Shown piece by piece: positions 17,058 through 26,100 of a stretch of DNA of 64,000 bases (position 1 is the first letter of the stretch; every line of letters starts with the position of its first letter). Made by a program: the position numbers and the translations under genes. The notes under the pieces are model-generated. The model searched no databases. It was given only the letters and a program-made list of their open reading frames with translations, and had not been told where the DNA came from. The stretch is from NCBI GenBank assembly GCA_023269825.1, contig JAGDWI010000001.1, positions 616,492 to 680,491 of the forward strand. The letters are read 5' to 3'. Origin of the DNA: Desulfurococcaceae archaeon (GTDB lineage: Archaea > Thermoproteota > Thermoprotei_A > Sulfolobales > Desulfurococcaceae).

Positions 17058-20000
17058 CTAGAATGACTCCTCCGTCACTAATCTCTTAGCAATAATGGCT
17101 CTTATTTTCATGGCTACGTATAATGCTATTCCAACACCTATTAGTGCACCTATTATCGGCATGAATCTCCACAGTAGGGTTAAAGGTGTTGGAGTCATTG
17201 ATACGACTTCACTTATTTCTCTATTTAAGGGGATAACTCTTACTTCCTTACTGTACTGATCGTGCGTCATCTCCAACCTGTATATCCCGTATGGTAGACT
17301 CAATTGTGCAGCACCGTTTTGATCAGTCGTCATCGCTGTAATCAACTCACCTGTCTCAACGCTGTACACGTGTATCGCTACGTTAACTATTGGTCTACCC
17401 TGCTCTAATGTAACTACTTTCAACGCGTAAGTCTTCCTGTTCACGGGTATTGATACAGAGGTATCAGATGTTACTGATAAGCTGATTAATCCAGATGGTT
17501 CATATACATCCTCGTAACCGGCGGCTGGTACAAGTCTCAAGGTGTATAATCCATACGGTAACTCTACTACAGCTTGTTTCTCAATATTGCTAGCTACTTT
17601 TGTTCCATTAGCATATAAGTCGAATTTACCAATTATACCTAGTTTACTTGATACACTTACTTCGACTTTGTACTTAACTCGTTGAATAACTATGTTGAGT
17701 GTCTGGGGAGATTTCACTGTTAGAGTTGCCTCGTATGGTATGTATATTGATGTATTGGTTGGAGTAATTGTTAAAGTGTAGTCACCGTAGGGTAGTAGTG
17801 TGGTCACCGTGCCCGGTTGCTCAATTGTCTTGTTGATCTTAACTAAGCCCAATATATTTAACTCTACTGGAGATATTATTGTTCCATAATTATCCATTAC
17901 TCTAATAGATACAGGGTGTTTAACACGCTCCATTATTGCAATTACATCAGTGTCCTTGTTGATGGTTAAAGTAGTTGCATATGATTGATAAGCGTTCTCG
18001 AACCCGCTTGATGGTTGAATTATTACCGAGTGATCGCCGTAAACTAGTTTTACAGTGTACTCGTTTGCTCTGCTTTCAGTAGCTATTGTTTTATTGTCGA
18101 TGTATATGTCTAATGGTGCAACTAGGTTTAAACCCGTGTACTCGTCTTGAACTCTTATTCTAAGCTCGTATGCTCTGTAAGTAGTGTTCACGATTATCCT
18201 ACTGTAAGCATTATCAATTGATACTGTAGCGTAGCTGGATTCCAGTATTTCGAGTGATAAATCCTCTCTAATAGTGAATTTTATGGTTGCATTGTAAATA
18301 TATGTCTTCGCTGGGTAAATGTTCACAGTGTAGTTTCCACTTGGCAGCATGTTTCTCAAAGTAATACTATTACCTTTCAGCGTGTAGTTCGATGACCCAT
18401 CAGGGTAACTGAGTACAATTATTGTTCCATAAGCTTCCTCGCCTCCAGGCATGTTAACTACTAGTTCCACGTTTCTAGCCATCACCTTATCAGCAGTTAA
18501 CGCTAGCTTATTTGCTACTGCTATATCAGTGTTCCTAATGATTGTTAATCCCTGTGCATCTATTAGCACTATTGTTGATAAATCAGCTAAAGCATCTCCA
18601 TGCAGGAAACCAGGAGTAGACAAGTATAGTGAAGCAAGGTTTCTGTAAACAGGCATCGGGTATGGTTCCACTCTGAGCACCTGGACACCGCTGGATGAAA
18701 CAGCTACATACGTGTATCCCTCAACACTCGGAATCATTAGTAAATCATATAGTGGTGAACCCATAGTGTAAATATCTTTTAGCTTGTAGCTCTCGCTCTG
18801 AGCAACGTACATTCTGAGTCTACCATCAGATAAACCCGTGATCAAGTATCCTCCATCACTAAACGTCCCGCTAGCGGCGATCACAGCGTTAACTCCCACG
18901 TAGTCTGTTACGCGAGTAATTTGCTCAATTCTCGTTCCATTTATTGTTGCAACAGTAACTGTGAGGAATCCTTCATCCGGCTCCGTGTAAACTATCTTCA
19001 GCCTCGAGTCTTCTTCACCCTGCATTATGGCTAAGTCTCTGACTGATGGTTTCACGTAGAATGACGCTACTGCTTTCCTATCACACTTGTTCGGAGCAAG
19101 CGTTAAATCAACTAAATCCAGTGCAACGTTGAGAAACGGTGGAACACCGTATATCTTAGTAGCAGGCCTGGAATCAACGCTCATTGTTGATAAAACAGCT
19201 GCTGGGAGAAGAATTTCATCAGGCATCTCAGTGAGGTTTCTAGGGTCGAAGACGTAGCGGTACTTCCAGATCTCCATGCCACTTATATCTCTTATAGTTA
19301 AGTTTACTAGTAGTACACTCGTTTTCTCGAAAGGTATTGGTACTCGTGCTAATCCATCAGCGTCAACGTTTACACCGTAAACAAGCATGCTACCCGTCTC
19401 ATTATACATCAGTGAAACTTCCACGAGGGCCCCGCGTAGAGGCGTGAATTCCCCTGTTGTGATGTTAGCGTATGTAACGTTGAATACTAGTTTAACAACG
19501 GGTGGAATATATGTTACAGCTACGTTTGACGAATCCCAGTAGTATCCACTGGAGCCATATATTGCTAGTGGAACAACATCCTGCACGTTAACTCTCTCTA
19601 ATCCAGGACAAGTCGTCGAAGCGTTTCCAACTCTTGGGCCTATTCTAAGTACTCCCTTTGATTCCTCATCTAACACGTAAACGTGGCAGTTCATGCATGG
19701 GTATCCGCGAGGGCCTCCCTCCGACACTAAGCTTATTACTTTTACTCCAAAAACATCTTTAGCTAAAACCAGTTTGTTAACGTAGAAGTCTGCGCCTAGA
19801 ACAACGTATAAGTGCCTAGTTATCCTCCCAGCGTTTATCCTGAGTAAGAGTATTTCTCCTTTATCGCTTCCAACAGCTAACCTTGTAGCAGGATAACCAT
19901 CTGTAGCCACGTATGTTGGAGCACCTGTCAAAGGGTACATGTCTTCTACTACTGGGTCCTCGTAGGGGTTTAACACATTTAGAACTATTACACCGTATAC

Positions 20001-20216
20001 TTTACCGAGTGAACCAACAATGACTACTCTTGATCTATCTATTACGTTCACATATTTCGGCGTAATACCTATCCCAGTGAGGTTTACTCTGAAACCATAC
20101 ACTGTTGATGGGTAACTCACCTCTTCAGCTAATGCTTCACGGTTAATTGTTGAAGCAAGCAGTGTAATCAATAATAGTATTATTAACGAGTTAATGAATA
20201 GTTTCCTAAGATTCAA
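17058..20216 (-). CDS. Large secreted, membrane-anchored beta-propeller/beta-repeat protein
   Basis: A very large cell-surface protein, about 1050 residues from the TTG at 20216. That start is favoured because AAGGTG lies six bases upstream and it puts a signal peptide (LFINSLIILLLITLLAS) at the exact N-terminus; TTG 20255 would add 13 residues. The N-terminal about 600 residues have propeller-like repeats (VVIVGSLGKVYGV, RLAVGSDKGEILLL, TGLSDGRLRMY). The C-terminal part has at least five tandem beta units of the kind LPYGDYTLTITP / LPYGLYTLRLVP / LPYGIYRLEMTH, like PEGA or carboxypeptidase regulatory domains. One membrane helix (PIIGALIGVGIALYVAM) and a basic tail end the protein. It is divergent from the pilus operon and may be its surface partner; this is inference. 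Confidence 0.85.
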   Translation of the reverse strand: MNLRKLFINSLIILLLITLLASTINREALAEEVSYPSTVYGFRVNLTGIGITPKYVNVIDRSRVVIVGSLGKVYGVIVLNVLNPYEDPVVEDMYPLTGAPTYVATDGYPATRLAVGSDKGEILLLRINAGRITRHLYVVLGADFYVNKLVLAKDVFGVKVISLVSEGGPRGYPCMNCHVYVLDEESKGVLRIGPRVGNASTTCPGLERVNVQDVVPLAIYGSSGYYWDSSNVAVTYIPPVVKLVFNVTYANITTGEFTPLRGALVEVSLMYNETGSMLVYGVNVDADGLARVPIPFEKTSVLLVNLTIRDISGMEIWKYRYVFDPRNLTEMPDEILLPAAVLSTMSVDSRPATKIYGVPPFLNVALDLVDLTLAPNKCDRKAVASFYVKPSVRDLAIMQGEEDSRLKIVYTEPDEGFLTVTVATINGTRIEQITRVTDYVGVNAVIAASGTFSDGGYLITGLSDGRLRMYVAQSESYKLKDIYTMGSPLYDLLMIPSVEGYTYVAVSSSGVQVLRVEPYPMPVYRNLASLYLSTPGFLHGDALADLSTIVLIDAQGLTIIRNTDIAVANKLALTADKVMARNVELVVNMPGGEEAYGTIIVLSYPDGSSNYTLKGNSITLRNMLPSGNYTVNIYPAKTYIYNATIKFTIREDLSLEILESSYATVSIDNAYSRIIVNTTYRAYELRIRVQDEYTGLNLVAPLDIYIDNKTIATESRANEYTVKLVYGDHSVIIQPSSGFENAYQSYATTLTINKDTDVIAIMERVKHPVSIRVMDNYGTIISPVELNILGLVKINKTIEQPGTVTTLLPYGDYTLTITPTNTSIYIPYEATLTVKSPQTLNIVIQRVKYKVEVSVSSKLGIIGKFDLYANGTKVASNIEKQAVVELPYGLYTLRLVPAAGYEDVYEPSGLISLSVTSDTSVSIPVNRKTYALKVVTLEQGRPIVNVAIHVYSVETGELITAMTTDQNGAAQLSLPYGIYRLEMTHDQYSKEVRVIPLNREISEVVSMTPTPLTLLWRFMPIIGALIGVGIALYVAMKIRAIIAKRLVTEESF

Positions 20217-20239
20217 TGATAACACCTTGAATATACACG

Positions 20240-20255
20240 TTGATTTATTTATCAA
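20240..20255. promoter_or_regulatory. Inverted repeat in the divergent promoter of the pilus locus
   Basis: TTGAT at 20240-20244 and ATCAA at 20251-20255 form an inverted repeat with a six-base A/T spacer. On the minus strand, an AAATATATATATG box at about 20262-20274 would place the transcript start of the large surface protein near this repeat. A site between TATA box and ribosome site is the classic place for an archaeal repressor. The regulator is unknown, and A/T-rich sequence can make such repeats by chance. Confidence 0.35.
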
Positions 20256-20320
20256 TCAACGCATATATATATTTTTACAGTCAACTTAGGATTCTTTAAC
20301 TGTAAAATATGGGTATTTAT

Positions 20321-20443
20321 ATGGGTTTATACATAGTATTCCTCAAGGTGCATGATGTCGATGCATTCAAGATTACTCAGAATATTCTCATTGATTCAAG
20401 TACCAGGTTACTTAGTGATTCTTTGGAGGTGTTCGAGGATTGA
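20321..20443 (+). CDS. Possible 40-residue leader gene of the pilus operon
   Basis: An open frame from ATG 20321 encodes 40 residues, with the body DVDAFKITQNILIDSSTRLL and an acidic end. Its stop TGA overlaps the TTG start of the secretion ATPase (TTGA), as in other coupled genes of this window. Against it: TATA-like sequence (TATTTATATG) overlaps the proposed ATG, so the transcript might begin downstream; GTG 20348 is then the alternative start. It has no recognised relatives that I can name. Either a small co-translated protein or a translated leader. Confidence 0.35.
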   Translation: MGLYIVFLKVHDVDAFKITQNILIDSSTRLLSDSLEVFED

Positions 20444-22083
20444 GTAAAGAATCCAGGAAGCCCAGTTTATTCAGTAGGCTCTTCAGGAAAAGCAAGAAGA
20501 CTGTTCAAGAAGAAGCTGAAGCAAGCGTCGAGGTGACACTCGAGGATTTCAAAACTGCTCTAGCAGCTCGTAAAGAGGGTAGATTCACTCATAGACTATA
20601 CAGTATGAACCCTGGTTACACTATTATTGAAAGCTACCCTGTTTACGAACCATTCGCATACATTAACATCGTTGAAGACCCTAATGGTAAACTATACTAC
20701 GAGGTCCAGGAGATCTCGCTTACACCCGACGAGGAGAGAATTTACAGGGATATAAGAGAGCACTTGGTTTGGGAGCTGAAGCCTATTACGAGTTTAGATG
20801 TAGATGTAGCTAATGAGATAAGGAAAACCGCTAGGAGGATAATCAGGGAGTTCCAAATAAGGTTCACTAGGACACCTGGTTTATCCTGGAGTAAAATAAT
20901 GTACTATGTTGAGAGAGATGTTATAGGCTTCGGCATAATTGACCCTATCTTCAGGGACAGATTCATTGAGGATATATCTTGCAATGGGCCACGTAAGCCA
21001 GTCTACGTTTGGCACAGGAGATATGAGTCCATGCCCTCTAACATAGAGTTCCCTACTGAGGAGGATTTAGACGAGTATATTTTGAAGCTAGCACACATGG
21101 CTGGTAAACACATATCTGTTGCATACCCTATACTAGACACTATTCTACCCGGTGGCCACAGGCTCGCAGCGACATTCAAGAAGGAGGTTTCAACTTCTGG
21201 TTCAACTTTCACTATCAGAAAGTTCAGTGAGTCACCTATAACAATAGTGGACATGATACTGTTTAAGACTATATCCCCGGATATTGCAGCGTACTTCTGG
21301 TTGGCAATGGATTACAAGATGACAACATTAATACTTGGAGTAACTGGTGCAGGTAAAACAACTACATTAAACGCTTTAGCAACACTGCTGAGGCCAACAT
21401 ACAAGATCGTCACTATTGAGGATACACCCGAGGTTAGATTACCTCACGATAACTGGGTTCAACTGGTTTCAAGGCCATCATACGTTGGCAGCGGCGTTGG
21501 TGAAATATCATTATTCCACCTTGTTAAAATGGCTTTAAGGTATAGACCAGACGTGATAATAGTCGGCGAGGTTAGAGGAGAGGAAGCATACGTGTTGTTC
21601 CAGGCTATAGCTACTGGTCACAGCGGTATGACTACTCTCCACGCTGAGAACATTGATGCAGCTGTTAAAAGACTAACATCGCCTCCAATGAACATACCTC
21701 CATCATATATACCATTAGTTAACATAGCGATGGTTATTCGGAGAGTACACGTGAGAGATGAGAAGGGCAGGTTGAGGCCTGCTAGGAGAATAACTAATGT
21801 CTGGGAGATCAGGGGCCACGAGGACTACGTTGAAATAGCTGAGTGGAATCCTCTTGAAGACGTGTTCACAATTGACTTAAACAAAAGCATTGTACTAGAT
21901 AAGATAAGTGAGTTAACTGGTTTAACGAAGGATCACTTGATTAAGGAAGTTGAGAGACGTAAGAGAGTGCTTGAGTGGCTTGCATCCAAGAAGTTGAGTG
22001 ACTATAAGTCAGTGGCTTTAAACGTTTACTCATACTACCTTGACCCCGAGGGCATGATGAGGAAGATTGAGGGATTAGCGTAA
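20440..22083 (+). CDS. Type IV pilus/secretion ATPase (PilB/TadA/FlaI family)
   Basis: Hexameric motor ATPase that drives pilin assembly from the cytoplasmic face. The 547-residue product has a charged N-terminal about 100 residues, an N-domain with FIEDISCNGP, Walker A GVTGAGKT at about 300-307, an Asp box (IVTIEDTPEVRLPH), Walker B VIIVGEVRGEE and a His box (ATGHSGMTTLHAE), all intact. TTG start with a GGAGGTG site at 20425-20431. It overlaps the next gene start by one base. The lack of fla/arl accessory genes next to it favours a pilus (Aap/Ups type) over an archaellum. Confidence 0.93.
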   Translation: MSKESRKPSLFSRLFRKSKKTVQEEAEASVEVTLEDFKTALAARKEGRFTHRLYSMNPGYTIIESYPVYEPFAYINIVEDPNGKLYYEVQEISLTPDEERIYRDIREHLVWELKPITSLDVDVANEIRKTARRIIREFQIRFTRTPGLSWSKIMYYVERDVIGFGIIDPIFRDRFIEDISCNGPRKPVYVWHRRYESMPSNIEFPTEEDLDEYILKLAHMAGKHISVAYPILDTILPGGHRLAATFKKEVSTSGSTFTIRKFSESPITIVDMILFKTISPDIAAYFWLAMDYKMTTLILGVTGAGKTTTLNALATLLRPTYKIVTIEDTPEVRLPHDNWVQLVSRPSYVGSGVGEISLFHLVKMALRYRPDVIIVGEVRGEEAYVLFQAIATGHSGMTTLHAENIDAAVKRLTSPPMNIPPSYIPLVNIAMVIRRVHVRDEKGRLRPARRITNVWEIRGHEDYVEIAEWNPLEDVFTIDLNKSIVLDKISELTGLTKDHLIKEVERRKRVLEWLASKKLSDYKSVALNVYSYYLDPEGMMRKIEGLA

Positions 22084-23900
22084 TGCCTGTTTTCCCGAGG
22101 AGAAAAAAGAAGGAGGATAAACCAGTTGAATCGAAACCATTGAAACCAGCACCTAGGATAACCACTAGAGATGCATTCACAGCTTTCTCTCTCGCTTTAT
22201 TCGAGCCGCTTGGCAGAAGGTTCGCTAGAGCATTCGAGCTCGACAGAGTCTTCGCGAGAGCTGGTTTAAACATTCACCCAGTTAAATACGGTGCAGAAAC
22301 AATAGCTATGACTATGATAGCAGCATTGTTCACTGTAGTCGGGTTCATTGTTTTCAAACTTGTTTTCCCAATAGGCCTCGTTGAAACAGTGATAGGCTTA
22401 GTCATAGTTATAGTTATACCCGTACTAGTTTTCACGCTCAGGCTCTCATACCCTTACGCAGTAGCATCAGCTAGGAGAGTTGAAACAGAGAACGAGTTGC
22501 CTTTCTTCATGGCTTACGTTGCAACAATGATTAGAGGCGGTTATAGCCTCGAGAAAGTCATGGAGAGAGTTTCACAGTTAAAAGTATTCAGAGCAATTAG
22601 AAGTGAAGCAAGGAGAGTTATAACGAGAATAAAGATGCTTGGAGACGACCCCATAACAGCACTCGAACACGTTGCAACAGGTCACCCTAGCACTAAGTTC
22701 AGAGATATAATGCTTGGTTACACGACGACTCTTAGAAGCGGTGGAGACGTAACACACTACCTTGAAATCAGGACAAGGGAGATATTTGAAGCGAGAACAG
22801 TTGAAGTAAAGAACATTATTGGTAGGTTAATGTCCTTCCTCGAAGTATACACGATATTCGGTGTAATAGTTTCAATAACTTTGTTCGTTTTCTTCGCAGT
22901 TAACGCGGCGATCTCCGCTGCGGAGGCAACTAGGAGTCCTGGGGGACCTACATCTATAAGCATTGATGTCGCTTTCCCAGCAATATATAATTTCCTTGTC
23001 CTACCACTACTTGGATTCACAATAGCTCTAGCCATTCACTTCAATCAACCTAGAACACCCGTTGGTTACAGTGAAGCATACTTGACTCTTGTAACCTGGC
23101 TACCTGTCTCAGTAGCTGTTTTCCTAATTGTCTTAATTGCTACTGGTGGATTAAACATACTGTATGGTTCAATGGAGTTAAAGGAGGTTAAATCACTCAT
23201 ATATGCTTCATCAGCAGGGCTCATAGCTGCTTCAATACCACCAGCTCTCAAGTATCGTTCACTAGTTAAGAAGGAGAAGGGTTTAATTAAGGCAGCAGCT
23301 GATTTCCTGAGAGATGTTAGTGAAGTTAGGAAAACTGGTTTAAGCCCTGAGAGATGCATTATACTTGTTTCAAGCAGGAATTATAGGGCTTTAACACCTG
23401 TTGTTGAGAGAGCTGCTTCAGCTCTATCTCTTGGTTTAAGCCTCGAGGAGTCTCTTAGGAAAGCCTTGAAGGGCGTGAAGGAGTGGTTTGTGATCGCCGC
23501 TTTCAGGTTTCTAACTGATTCAATAATCGTTGGTGGTGGTTCACCGGAGGTAGTTGACACGTTGGCTAGGTTCACTCAGGTTCTAAGTGAACTCGAGGAG
23601 GAGACTAGGAAGAGAATGAGGACACAGGTAATACTACCATACATGGGCGCTATTCTACTAGCATCAATGCCGGTTATAATACTTTACATGTTGCTCGCAT
23701 TAGCCAAGATACCTATATCCGCTGTGACCCCGATGGTTCTAGTGCTAGCGCTGGGGAGCCTTGTTAACTCCTACATCATGGGGATCATTGCTGGCAAAGC
23801 ATCACAGACAACTATTGCTGCCGGGTTCAAGCACGCAATAATATTAACAGCTGTGACAGTTGCAACACTAGCAGCTACATTCATTTACATAGGTGCATAG
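22083..23900 (+). CDS. Pilus membrane platform protein with two T2SSF domains (TadC/FlaJ family)
   Basis: Inner platform on which the ATPase acts. At 605 residues it carries two T2SSF/TadC cytoplasmic domains, the first around FMAYVATMIRGGYSLEKVM and the second around FLRDVSEVRKTGLSPERC, each followed by hydrophobic helices; about nine membrane segments in all, with a basic N-terminus (PRRKKKEDK). Such duplicated forms are usual in crenarchaeal pili. The ATG overlaps the ATPase stop, and its own stop overlaps the next pilin-like frame. Confidence 0.92.
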   Translation: MPVFPRRKKKEDKPVESKPLKPAPRITTRDAFTAFSLALFEPLGRRFARAFELDRVFARAGLNIHPVKYGAETIAMTMIAALFTVVGFIVFKLVFPIGLVETVIGLVIVIVIPVLVFTLRLSYPYAVASARRVETENELPFFMAYVATMIRGGYSLEKVMERVSQLKVFRAIRSEARRVITRIKMLGDDPITALEHVATGHPSTKFRDIMLGYTTTLRSGGDVTHYLEIRTREIFEARTVEVKNIIGRLMSFLEVYTIFGVIVSITLFVFFAVNAAISAAEATRSPGGPTSISIDVAFPAIYNFLVLPLLGFTIALAIHFNQPRTPVGYSEAYLTLVTWLPVSVAVFLIVLIATGGLNILYGSMELKEVKSLIYASSAGLIAASIPPALKYRSLVKKEKGLIKAAADFLRDVSEVRKTGLSPERCIILVSSRNYRALTPVVERAASALSLGLSLEESLRKALKGVKEWFVIAAFRFLTDSIIVGGGSPEVVDTLARFTQVLSELEEETRKRMRTQVILPYMGAILLASMPVIILYMLLALAKIPISAVTPMVLVLALGSLVNSYIMGIIAGKASQTTIAAGFKHAIILTAVTVATLAATFIYIGA

Positions 23901-24295
23901 CTACGCACAGGTACTTCGCAGTAATAATACTAGTAGCCGTAACAATAACTATTGGAGTAGCAGCTGTAGCCTGGATTATTGCTAATCAAAACATTAACAC
24001 GTACGTTGAAGCACTGAGAGTAAGATACGCGAGCATATACTACAATGAATCAGATAACTCGTGGCGGCTTAAATTCACGGTTTTCAACGAGGGCTCTAAA
24101 CCAGTTGAAATCACGTGGGTTGAAGTAAAGGAGTCAGAGTTACTGAAAATGGACCCACCTAGAGTGATTCAACCAGGTGAAGAAATAGAGGTAAGCGTTA
24201 AACTCGCGAAGACATATATTAGGGGTGCAGCGTACAGCGTGGTAGTACGCACTGAGACAGGTGCACTCTACCAAGTGATCACTAATGCAAGCTAA
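23897..24295 (+). CDS. Pilin-like protein with no canonical start codon
   Basis: An uninterrupted frame of about 132 codons has the form of an archaeal pilin: a short polar start (THRYF), one hydrophobic helix (AVIILVAVTITIGVAAVAWI), then a beta-rich domain ending VVVRTETGALYQVI. No ATG, GTG or TTG exists in frame before the helix; the frame is open back to 23768 without one. Candidates are ATA 23897 (overlapping the preceding TAG) or ACG 23903, which stands seven bases after AGGTG at 23891-23895, the spacing seen for other genes here. A one-base sequencing error joining GTG 23893 to this frame is another explanation. Confidence 0.65.
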   Translation: MATHRYFAVIILVAVTITIGVAAVAWIIANQNINTYVEALRVRYASIYYNESDNSWRLKFTVFNEGSKPVEITWVEVKESELLKMDPPRVIQPGEEIEVSVKLAKTYIRGAAYSVVVRTETGALYQVITNAS

Positions 24296-24370
24296 GTAAT
24301 TCGGGAATCAGAAGCTAACGATAAAAGTCAAAGTTGTAAATTGAAGGTATTACCATGTTTGACTATAAGG

Positions 24371-24379
24371 TTTAAATAC
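24371..24379 (+). promoter_or_regulatory. TATA box of the major pilin candidate gene
   Basis: TTTAAATAC lies 36-44 bases upstream of the ATG at 24415, inside the gap after the preceding operon. The expected transcript start is near 24397-24400, leaving a short leader with the ribosome site AAGGGGAT. Separate promotion would let the pilin be made in excess of the motor proteins, as is common for pilins. Confidence 0.55.
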
Positions 24380-24414
24380 TAATCAAACAATATATTAAAA
24401 CAAGGGGATAAAAC

Positions 24415-24816
24415 ATGAAGAACAAGTTGAAGGGAATAGAGCCAATAATAGCAGTAGTAATCCTAGTAGCAGTAACACTAGTAATAGCGATAGCAGTAGT
24501 AGGATGGATAATGGGGTGGTGGAGCGCAGTAGGGAAACCACCAGAAAGCCTCAAAATAACTCCCGTAAAATTAAACAACAATACGTTGGAGCTATACGTG
24601 TGCAATGATGGTAGCGCGGCTGTAACTATTAAGGGGATAAGTATAACGGGGGTAGGAATTATAGAAGATAATCTTGGTAAACAAATAAACCCTGGAGTGT
24701 GTGATAAAATCACAGCTCCAACAAGCAGTGTTAGTGTTGCACCTGGTGTAGTGTACGAAGTTCAAGTTACAACTGCTGCCGGCAATGTGTATAAGACTGT
24801 GATTAGAGCTGAGTAG
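24415..24816 (+). CDS. Archaeal type IV pilin (class III signal peptide)
   Basis: Probable structural pilin. It begins with a basic stretch and the PibD-type cleavage site KLKG before IEPIIAVVILVAVTLVIAIA, giving a short leader of about seven residues and the hydrophobic N-terminal helix that packs in the filament core. The remaining about 100 residues form a beta-rich head with two cysteines (YVCNDG, PGVCDK) that could form a disulfide. It has its own promoter and a good ribosome site. A further sign is its position after the ATPase and platform genes. Confidence 0.9.
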   Translation: MKNKLKGIEPIIAVVILVAVTLVIAIAVVGWIMGWWSAVGKPPESLKITPVKLNNNTLELYVCNDGSAAVTIKGISITGVGIIEDNLGKQINPGVCDKITAPTSSVSVAPGVVYEVQVTTAAGNVYKTVIRAE

Positions 24817-25029
24817 AAGAGTTTATTCCAACGCGGATTATAAAAGTAGTAATTTACAATTTTTCTACGTTTTCATCTTTTTATCCCGTAGAAGGGAGTA
24901 ATTGTTCTTTCACTGTAAGTAAAGCTAATTACGTGCTTACTCTATTTTCCCTATTGTTCTCTGCTCGTGTTACTGTTTTAATTATTCCTTGCTGTTTATT
25001 ATAGTGATTAGGGTTCCGCGTGTTTAGTA

Positions 25030-26100
25030 GTGTGGGTGGTGTGTTTGAGTGTTGCTTGGAGCAGGGTTTCCAGTCCCAGTGGTTTTAGGAATGTTGTTTT
25101 CAGTGTCTGCGTATCTAGTGGTAGAGTCTTCGCTGTCGGCTTCGATGAGTCACTTGGCTACGGTGTTGGGAGGTTTAGAGTTGAATCTTATAGTTCCCGT
25201 GACGGTAAGCTTCTTGCCTCATGGGTTGATGAGAAGGGTTATCCATTGGCAGCCTTAACAACCTGTACCTCCATGGGTGGCTTCATTTACGCTGTGGGCT
25301 ACACGAGTAGGTTTTGGAGCATAATTGTTTTCGACAGGGACTTAAAGATCCATAGGAGAACTGACTTTAAAGAACCATGCTTAGCACCATTCTCAGCTGT
25401 GATCGTGGGCAAGGACTTGTACGTAGCTGGCTCCAATATCAACCCGGGTGGTTCAACAGCTCTCTCAGTGGTTAAAGTGCCTCTGGATGAGCTGGTTGTT
25501 GAGAAAGCTTTCACGGAGAGTGCTGGTGGTGCTGGTGCGGGAGCGTACGCTGTAGTCTACAATAGCAAAGTGAACCAGCTAGCTGTTGGTGGCTTCATTA
25601 ATTCCGAGGAAGAGTTGAAGTGGTTACTAGTACTACTCGACAAGGATCTGGAGAACGCTGAAACCATTAAACCAGGAGTTGAGGGAAGCGTGCTGGGATT
25701 AGCAGTGGATACTGAGGGCTCATACTACGCTGTTGACGGGCATAGGCTAGCTAAGCTCGCTGCGAGTGGTGAACTATTGAAAACGATTGAAGTACCAGGC
25801 GTGAAAGTGCACGCGTCGCGAGACGAGAAATCACCACTAGGCAGGTACGTTACCGTAATAGCTGGTAGCGAAGTCTACGTGTTGAGAAACGACTTAACAT
25901 CCACAGTTGATTCAGCTAAGCTCATGAAAGAACCCGGCTCACTTGCCGCAGTCCCAGGCTCCATGGACTCTGACGACGGGAACATCTACTTCGCACTAAC
26001 ACGAGTAGTTTCAAGAGATAAATGGGACTGGGCCGTGTACGCGCTGAGAGTAAAGATTGGTGGAAAACGCTGGAAAATCCTATTTGGTCCAAGGAGTTGA
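25030..26100 (+). CDS. Hypothetical beta-propeller-like protein without signal peptide
   Basis: A 356-residue protein of repeated about 45-residue beta units (VSSGRVFAVGFDE, MGGFIYAVGYTS, VGKDLYVAGSNI, VNQLAVGGFINSE, DTEGSYYAVDG), so a six- or seven-bladed propeller is likely. There is no signal peptide or membrane helix, so it appears cytoplasmic, unlike the large surface propeller at 17058-20216. GTG 25030 is used; TTG 25045 after GGGTGGTG is possible. The stop overlaps the end of the convergent pilin-like gene by 21 bases. No specific family is recognised. Confidence 0.7.
   Translation: MWVVCLSVAWSRVSSPSGFRNVVFSVCVSSGRVFAVGFDESLGYGVGRFRVESYSSRDGKLLASWVDEKGYPLAALTTCTSMGGFIYAVGYTSRFWSIIVFDRDLKIHRRTDFKEPCLAPFSAVIVGKDLYVAGSNINPGGSTALSVVKVPLDELVVEKAFTESAGGAGAGAYAVVYNSKVNQLAVGGFINSEEELKWLLVLLDKDLENAETIKPGVEGSVLGLAVDTEGSYYAVDGHRLAKLAASGELLKTIEVPGVKVHASRDEKSPLGRYVTVIAGSEVYVLRNDLTSTVDSAKLMKEPGSLAAVPGSMDSDDGNIYFALTRVVSRDKWDWAVYALRVKIGGKRWKILFGPRS

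Noticed and set aside
20440-24816. Archaellum (fla/arl) operon
   Set aside because: ATPase and platform would fit, but FlaH, FlaX/ArlX, FlaG and FlaF homologues are not next to them, and the pilins are of the pilus type.
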